A stretch of DNA of 64,000 nt, taken from assembly GCA_964534275.1 (NCBI GenBank), contig CAZHQG010000014.1, positions 1 to 64,000 of the forward strand. Reading direction: 5' to 3'. A program made the translations under genes and the position numbers. The stretch comes from HRBIN30 sp964534275. GTDB lineage: Bacteria > Desulfobacterota > Binatia > HRBIN30. A model generated the notes under the pieces. The model was not told the origin of the DNA, did not search any database, and was given only the letters and a program-made list of their open reading frames with translations. The first letter of the stretch is position 1. Each line of letters starts with the position of its first letter. Positions 59,657 through 64,000 of the stretch are shown one piece after another.

Positions 59657-61798
59657 TCAAGAGTGTTGCTCCTCGAGCAGCCGGGTAACCAGCTCGACCA
59701 CCCGTGCATCGCATTCTCGTAGGAGGGCCGCTCTCTGATCCGCGGGCAGAAAGGCATGCTCGAAGCTGGCTCGGACAAGCGACAGCAGTTGCCACAGGGT
59801 CAAACCGCCACACATGCGGGCCGCGCGGAGATACTCCTCGGTCAAATTCGTTCGGCTGATCCCCGGGTTATCGGTACAAATGACCACATCGAGCTGGAGG
59901 TCACGCAAGTAACTTTGCAAGGGGTACTCGCGCCCAAGGTCCTCCGTCTCCACGCACCCGGGGTCGTAGTAGCCCACGACCTCGATGTTGCTCGTCGGGC
60001 AAAGTTCGATGGCAATGCCGCGGTCGCGCAAGCGGCAAGCGAGGTCGCGCCGTTCGTGCAAGGTTAGGCCGTGCCCCACGCGCTCAGCGTGTAGCCGGTA
60101 TACAGCTTTCCAAATATTGTCTGCCGGCTCCCCCTCGCCGGCGTGGATGGTCAGCGGCAAGCACTGCTCGAACACTGGATCCATCCGCGCCGCAAGCTCT
60201 TCGAACCGCGGTGAGTCCTGCTCGTCGCCGGCAACATCGACACCGACCACGAACTCCGGAAACGAACGGCGAGCCTCGACGATGAAGCGGATGCTTTCTT
60301 CCGTGAGCGGTCGGCGGCGGTCCAGCACAACGAGAAATCGCAACTCGAGCCCAGGATCCTCCCGTTGGGCCTGGCGCACGGCGTTCTCGAATACGTGCAA
60401 AAACCGAAACGCGTCGCCGGCCAAGTACTTGTGCGGGCTGCCTCGCAGTTCGCAGTACCGGAGCCCGTCGCGCCGGAGGCGTCGATACGCCTGCAGCGCA
60501 TATTCGCGCACGCCCGATTCGCGCTGCAGCAATGCGGAACCCGAAAGCTCCCCGGGAAGCTCGTAGGCGCGGAAGCCAAGCTCGTGCCGCTCGCGCAAGG
60601 CCACGCGTGGTTCCGTGAGGTCAAACAACCGGTGCTGCAGTTCCTCGAGAGACAAGTGCACCAACAGAGCTGCGGCTCGCGCCGTGCGCTCGCGTCCCTG
60701 CCCCAAGTGCTGCGGCCAGGTCGAGGGCCACGAGCGCTCTCGAAGGAGGGGTGCGACGGCCTCGAGGGCTTGGTTGCGCTCCCTCTCGATCAAGCTGTCC
60801 CACACCGCTTGCCCGACGGCTTTTTGCTCTGCGAGATCCAATACGCCGCCCAGATGGCAGTGCAAATCGGCCTTCGGAAGGCTGAGGAGCCACGTGCGCA
60901 GCGAAGTGTCTACTGTGCGCGTGCGCAATGCCTCGATGTGCTTCGGAGGCAAGCGGTAAAGCCCGTACCAGTTGGCTCGTGACTCCTGCTCGAGCAAGCT
61001 TTTGAGATGGGAAACGTACACACGGGCCCTGTCCTTCTCGCGCTTCAACCACGCAGACACGAGCGGCGCGGCATTGGCAGGACCCTCGGGCTTCCAACGA
61101 ATGACGGTCACGAGATCGTTCGCCGGGGTGACTTCTTCGTCACCAATTGGAAAATCCTCGGCCCGCAAAGGAGCGAATGCATCGCTCGGAACGTCGAGCA
61201 GGTCCGATCGCTCGAAGGGTCCTAAAAATACGGGTTCCAGCGCGCCGGCAAGTTCCTGCGGCAACGGTGCCGCGAGCAGCTGCGGCTCGGGATTCCGCAG
61301 TTTGTCTGGCAGCGGCGGGTGGTCGATCACGTGCAAACACACACGGGCGCCAAACACGCTTCCCGCCCACTGCAAGTCGGCGCTCATGGTCTTCCGCCCC
61401 CCAGCCAAACTCAACAACAGAGATTCTGGCCCCACCCGCTCCGTGGCGTGAAACACCAAGCGGAACAACAGCTCCCGAAGTTCCTCGCACTCCTCGGCTG
61501 TTGCCAGGTTCTGCGTGTTCTCGGCCACCCAAATCCGCATTGGCGGAGCGCAAGGAATGGCTCGCCAGCACTCGACCAATGCGCCAAGCCCGCGTTCCGT
61601 GCCGCCGCTCGTGGCCACCCACACCTGGGTGGGCTCGTGAATGCCACGCCGGGCAAGTTCCTCAGCGAACTTGGCGCGGCGCGGGTGGTCGCGGAACAAG
61701 TCGAGGATCCGTGGTGCCACCACTCCAAACACTTCGGGCACTACTGCCCACGATGCCCCCAACGTACACAGCAAGATCGTGCCGCGTTCCCTTTCCAT
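59657..61798 (-). CDS. cad1: CARF-adenosine deaminase fusion (Cad1-like CRISPR effector)
   Basis: 713 residues. The N-terminal CARF-type domain (about 7-165) opens with LLCTLGASWAVVPEV and has the Cas_NE0113-like core SLAGGRKTM (130-138), which binds cyclic oligoadenylates in type III CRISPR sensors. After a linker (about 165-300) comes a complete adenosine-deaminase domain: metal ligands His313 and His315 (ADLHCHLGG), His552 (IHAGE), Asp643 (CTDNP) and catalytic Glu555 and His576 (RVGHG), with ELCPTSN near 598. This is the domain order of the type III effector Cad1, which is reported to deaminate ATP to ITP when its CARF domain senses cOA. No array or cas gene is in the window. Flanked by priA upstream and a phosphoesterase downstream; own Shine-Dalgarno GGAGCAGGG. 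The ATP-deaminase activity here is inferred, not shown. Confidence 0.88.
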   Translation of the reverse strand: MERERGTILLCTLGASWAVVPEVFGVVAPRILDLFRDHPRRAKFAEELARRGIHEPTQVWVATSGGTERGLGALVECWRAIPCAPPMRIWVAENTQNLATAEECEELRELLFRLVFHATERVGPESLLLSLAGGRKTMSADLQWAGSVFGARVCLHVIDHPPLPDKLRNPEPQLLAAPLPQELAGALEPVFLGPFERSDLLDVPSDAFAPLRAEDFPIGDEEVTPANDLVTVIRWKPEGPANAAPLVSAWLKREKDRARVYVSHLKSLLEQESRANWYGLYRLPPKHIEALRTRTVDTSLRTWLLSLPKADLHCHLGGVLDLAEQKAVGQAVWDSLIERERNQALEAVAPLLRERSWPSTWPQHLGQGRERTARAAALLVHLSLEELQHRLFDLTEPRVALRERHELGFRAYELPGELSGSALLQRESGVREYALQAYRRLRRDGLRYCELRGSPHKYLAGDAFRFLHVFENAVRQAQREDPGLELRFLVVLDRRRPLTEESIRFIVEARRSFPEFVVGVDVAGDEQDSPRFEELAARMDPVFEQCLPLTIHAGEGEPADNIWKAVYRLHAERVGHGLTLHERRDLACRLRDRGIAIELCPTSNIEVVGYYDPGCVETEDLGREYPLQSYLRDLQLDVVICTDNPGISRTNLTEEYLRAARMCGGLTLWQLLSLVRASFEHAFLPADQRAALLRECDARVVELVTRLLEEQHS

Positions 61799-61933
61799 GG
61801 TCCCTGCTCCAAAACTTCATGTCGCTCGCCAGTAACCGGCAACTTTGTCAGCACCGGTGCACGCTGTCCACCCTGTCACACTCGCTGGCAATATTGCCGC
61901 ACCCCGCTCTGGCGCACGGAGTGCGTGCAATCT

Positions 61934-64000
61934 TTACAGCAGCGACTGTGGATCGACGTCGAGCACCACTCGCACGCGAGACGCAGAGGCCGCTGCGGCA
62001 CGAACCCGCTCGCGTGCTTTTGCCGCACAGCTTCGAGCCTTGGCAGATTCCTTTGCGCGCAGGAGCACTTGGTACCGATACCAGCCACGTAAGCGCAGCA
62101 ACGGTGCGGGCGCGGGGCCGAGGACGGCCACGCCGTTCCCGGCAAGAGCTCGGGCGGCTTCTGCATACAAACGGGCAGTGCGCTCCGCTTCCACTTCGGA
62201 GCGAGCTTCGACGCGAGCCAGCACCAATCGCGAAAATGGCGGGTAGCCGAGCTCTTCTCGTTGTGCGAGCTCGCAACGGGCAAAGCTCGCATAGTCGTGC
62301 TTTGCGGCCCAGCGCCACACCGGGTCATCCGGGCAGTAGGTTTGTACGATCACCCGCCCGGGCTTGTCGCCCCGCCCGGCACGTCCCGCGACTTGAACGA
62401 GGAGTTGAAAAGCACGTTCTCCGGACCGGAAGTCGGGGAAATTCCGGGTCAGATCCGCGAGCAGTACGCCGACCAGGGTCACGCCCGGCACATGGTGGCC
62501 CTTGGCCACCATTTGAGTGCCCACGAGCACGTCGTATCGGCCTTGCTCCCAATGGTGCAGCACTTCTTGCAGGGCGCCGCGCCGACCCACGACGTCGCGA
62601 TCGAGCCGACCAACTTTGGCAGAGGGAAACAACTGCTGCAGCAGTTGCTCCACTTGCTCGGTGCCCGCAGCCCACGCGGCAACGGCCGTACTTCCACACC
62701 GTAGGCAGCGATCCGGTGCAGGCACCGTGCGCCCGCAGTGGTGGCATTGGAGGGCCGCCTTCCGGCGGTGATAGGTCAGGCTTACCGAGCAATTCGGGCA
62801 CATGATCACGTCTCCGCATTCCACGCACTGAAGGAACCGCGCGTAGCCCCGGCGGTTGAGAAACAGCAGGGTTTGCTGGCGGGCAGCAAGGTTTGCCGCG
62901 AGCGCCGTGCGCAAAGTTCGCGAAAACGGCAAAGCGTGGCGGGCTGCAGCCTTGCCGCGCAAGTCCACGAATTCGATTGCTGGCAGAGGACGGGTATCGA
63001 TGCGCTCCGGCAACTCGAGCAGCTCGTACCTTCCTCGCTGCGCGTTGAAGTAGCTTTCGAGCGACGGAGTCGCGGAACCAAGAACGACGGGGCAATTTGC
63101 CATGCGAGCACGCACGACGGCTACGTCGCGCGCGTGGTAGCGAAGACCCTCGTCTTGTTTGTACGCTGTGTCGTGCTCCTCGTCGACGATGACCAAGCCC
63201 ATGTTCCGCAGTGGCGCGAACACCGCGCTTCGGGCTCCGGCTACCACCGACACGTCTCCCGCCGCAATTTTCTCCCAATGCTGCCACCGTTCTTTCGGGC
63301 TCAAACCACTGTGCAACAGGGCCACTTGGTTCCCGAAGCGCGCGCGCAGCAAGACCGCCAGTTGGTGCGTCAGAGAGATCTCCGGCACCAAGAACAGCGC
63401 CGTCCGTCCCGCCTGCACGCACGCTTGCGCCATACGCAAGTACACTTCGGTCTTTCCGCTCCCCGTAACGCCGTGCAAGAGAAACACCCGAAATCCTTCG
63501 GCGAGCGCATCGGTCATGCGCGCCACTGCGCGAGCCTGGGGTTCCGTAAGCTGCACTTCCTCCGGTGCGGGAACGTCCGTTACGGGCGCGGGCGCAGGTT
63601 CCGGATTCGCCAGCACCCGTTGCACCACCCCCGCGGCCTCCAGAGCGCGGACTTTTGCGGCCGCGCCAGGAAAGTTCGCCCTCAGTTCGGCAAGCGTTGC
63701 TGCACCAAGTGGATGGTCGTGAAGATACGCATAGAGGCGCCACAGAGCTGGTCGCCGGCGCCGCCAATGCTCCGCTTCTGGTTCCGGCAGCGGCTCGATT
63801 ACACGCACCAGGCTGGCACCTTGCAGGCGCGTTGGTGCGCTGGTGCGGACTTGGTAGGTCACCAGCACGTTGCCTTCGCGGCACAAGCGCCGTAGCCGGG
63901 CAACGCTCAGGTGTTTCAAGCGCCGGCGCAAGTCCGCCAAGGAGATCGGTCCGTGGGCCACCATGCATTCCAGAATTGCGCGATCGTGAGGATCCACTGC
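61934..64000 (-). CDS. priA: Primosomal protein N' (PriA), truncated by window edge
   Basis: At least 687 residues; the true start lies beyond the window, as the first visible residues (MDPHDRAILECMVAHG) form only a winged-helix-like segment. Walker A LHGVTGSGKTEVYLRM, DEEH box, and helicase motifs (GSATPSLES, FLNRRGYARF, VGTQMVAKGHH, QVAGRAGRG) are present. Eight zinc cysteines: CVECGDVIMCPNCSV and CHHCGRTVPAPDRCLRCG. Restarts stalled replication forks. Ends 136 bases before the CARF-deaminase start on the same strand. Confidence 0.95.
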   Translation of the reverse strand, partial: AVDPHDRAILECMVAHGPISLADLRRRLKHLSVARLRRLCREGNVLVTYQVRTSAPTRLQGASLVRVIEPLPEPEAEHWRRRRPALWRLYAYLHDHPLGAATLAELRANFPGAAAKVRALEAAGVVQRVLANPEPAPAPVTDVPAPEEVQLTEPQARAVARMTDALAEGFRVFLLHGVTGSGKTEVYLRMAQACVQAGRTALFLVPEISLTHQLAVLLRARFGNQVALLHSGLSPKERWQHWEKIAAGDVSVVAGARSAVFAPLRNMGLVIVDEEHDTAYKQDEGLRYHARDVAVVRARMANCPVVLGSATPSLESYFNAQRGRYELLELPERIDTRPLPAIEFVDLRGKAAARHALPFSRTLRTALAANLAARQQTLLFLNRRGYARFLQCVECGDVIMCPNCSVSLTYHRRKAALQCHHCGRTVPAPDRCLRCGSTAVAAWAAGTEQVEQLLQQLFPSAKVGRLDRDVVGRRGALQEVLHHWEQGRYDVLVGTQMVAKGHHVPGVTLVGVLLADLTRNFPDFRSGERAFQLLVQVAGRAGRGDKPGRVIVQTYCPDDPVWRWAAKHDYASFARCELAQREELGYPPFSRLVLARVEARSEVEAERTARLYAEAARALAGNGVAVLGPAPAPLLRLRGWYRYQVLLRAKESAKARSCAAKARERVRAAAASASRVRVVLDVDPQSLL

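Noticed and set aside
59392..61933. Possible CRISPR repeats around the CARF-deaminase gene.
   Set aside because: The spacers at 59392-59656 and 61799-61933 contain no repeated 25-40 base units; no array was found anywhere in the window.

Overview
The window is a compact, GC-rich bacterial chromosome segment (about 60% G+C by eye) with genes on both strands, short spacers and many overlapping starts and stops. The content points to a Gram-negative, aerobic heterotroph: lipoproteins and a predicted outer-membrane barrel, a 2-oxoglutarate dehydrogenase operon, c-type cytochrome, DsbD, HslUV, Lon, and several flavin/luciferase-type oxidoreductases beside CoA and glutathione enzymes. The mix resembles deltaproteobacterial or Binatota-like genomes. 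That placement is inference; no rRNA is present to test it.

Layout. 1-4.4 kb: dispersed palindromic repeat, a lipoprotein-like methyltransferase, a TPR protein, a SagB-type double nitroreductase and a divergent YchF-like ATPase. 4.4-11.6 kb: a long minus-strand run xerC-hslV-hslU-argB-argD-argF-argG-ychF, linking dimer resolution, proteolysis and arginine synthesis. 11.9-18.4 kb: plus-strand small-molecule metabolism (PNPOx-like protein, kinase-like phosphotransferase, GST, cupin, CMD protein, DSD1-type PLP enzyme, enoyl-CoA hydratase, rhomboid with TPR tail). 18.4-24.7 kb: a TetR/LLM pair with an operator-like palindrome, an F420/LLM enzyme, nicotinate phosphoribosyltransferase, quinone oxidoreductase and cytochrome c. 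25.3-36.4 kb: glycogen synthase and Lon, then small genes, tRNA-Ser, GDPD, and an operon glgB / MetE-like / AAC(3)-like. 36.4-40.6 kb: larA, then ffs-dnaX-ybaB-recR. 40.6-42.2 kb: a degraded accessory patch with remnants of a hicBA toxin-antitoxin pair and an hsdS restriction subunit, plus a four-helix-bundle gene. 42.2-48.3 kb: operon EIIA-sucA-sucB-lpdA. 48.5-57.7 kb: ribB with a dead ribA-like domain, a beta-barrel protein, dsbD, a lipoprotein, a PAS/GAF histidine kinase and a secreted metzincin. 57.9-64 kb: an exported phosphoesterase, a CARF-adenosine deaminase fusion, and priA running off the window end.

The most interesting gene is at 59657-61798. It joins an N-terminal CARF-type cyclic-oligoadenylate sensor domain to a C-terminal adenosine deaminase domain with all its metal and catalytic residues. 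This is the architecture of the recently described type III CRISPR effector Cad1, but no CRISPR array or cas gene lies in the window, so it looks like an orphan or remotely encoded effector next to priA. Secondary points are the three lost zinc cysteines in the RibA half of RibB, the MetE-like protein without zinc ligands, the defence-gene graveyard at 40.9-41.9 kb, and a lone PTS EIIA leading the 2-oxoglutarate dehydrogenase operon.
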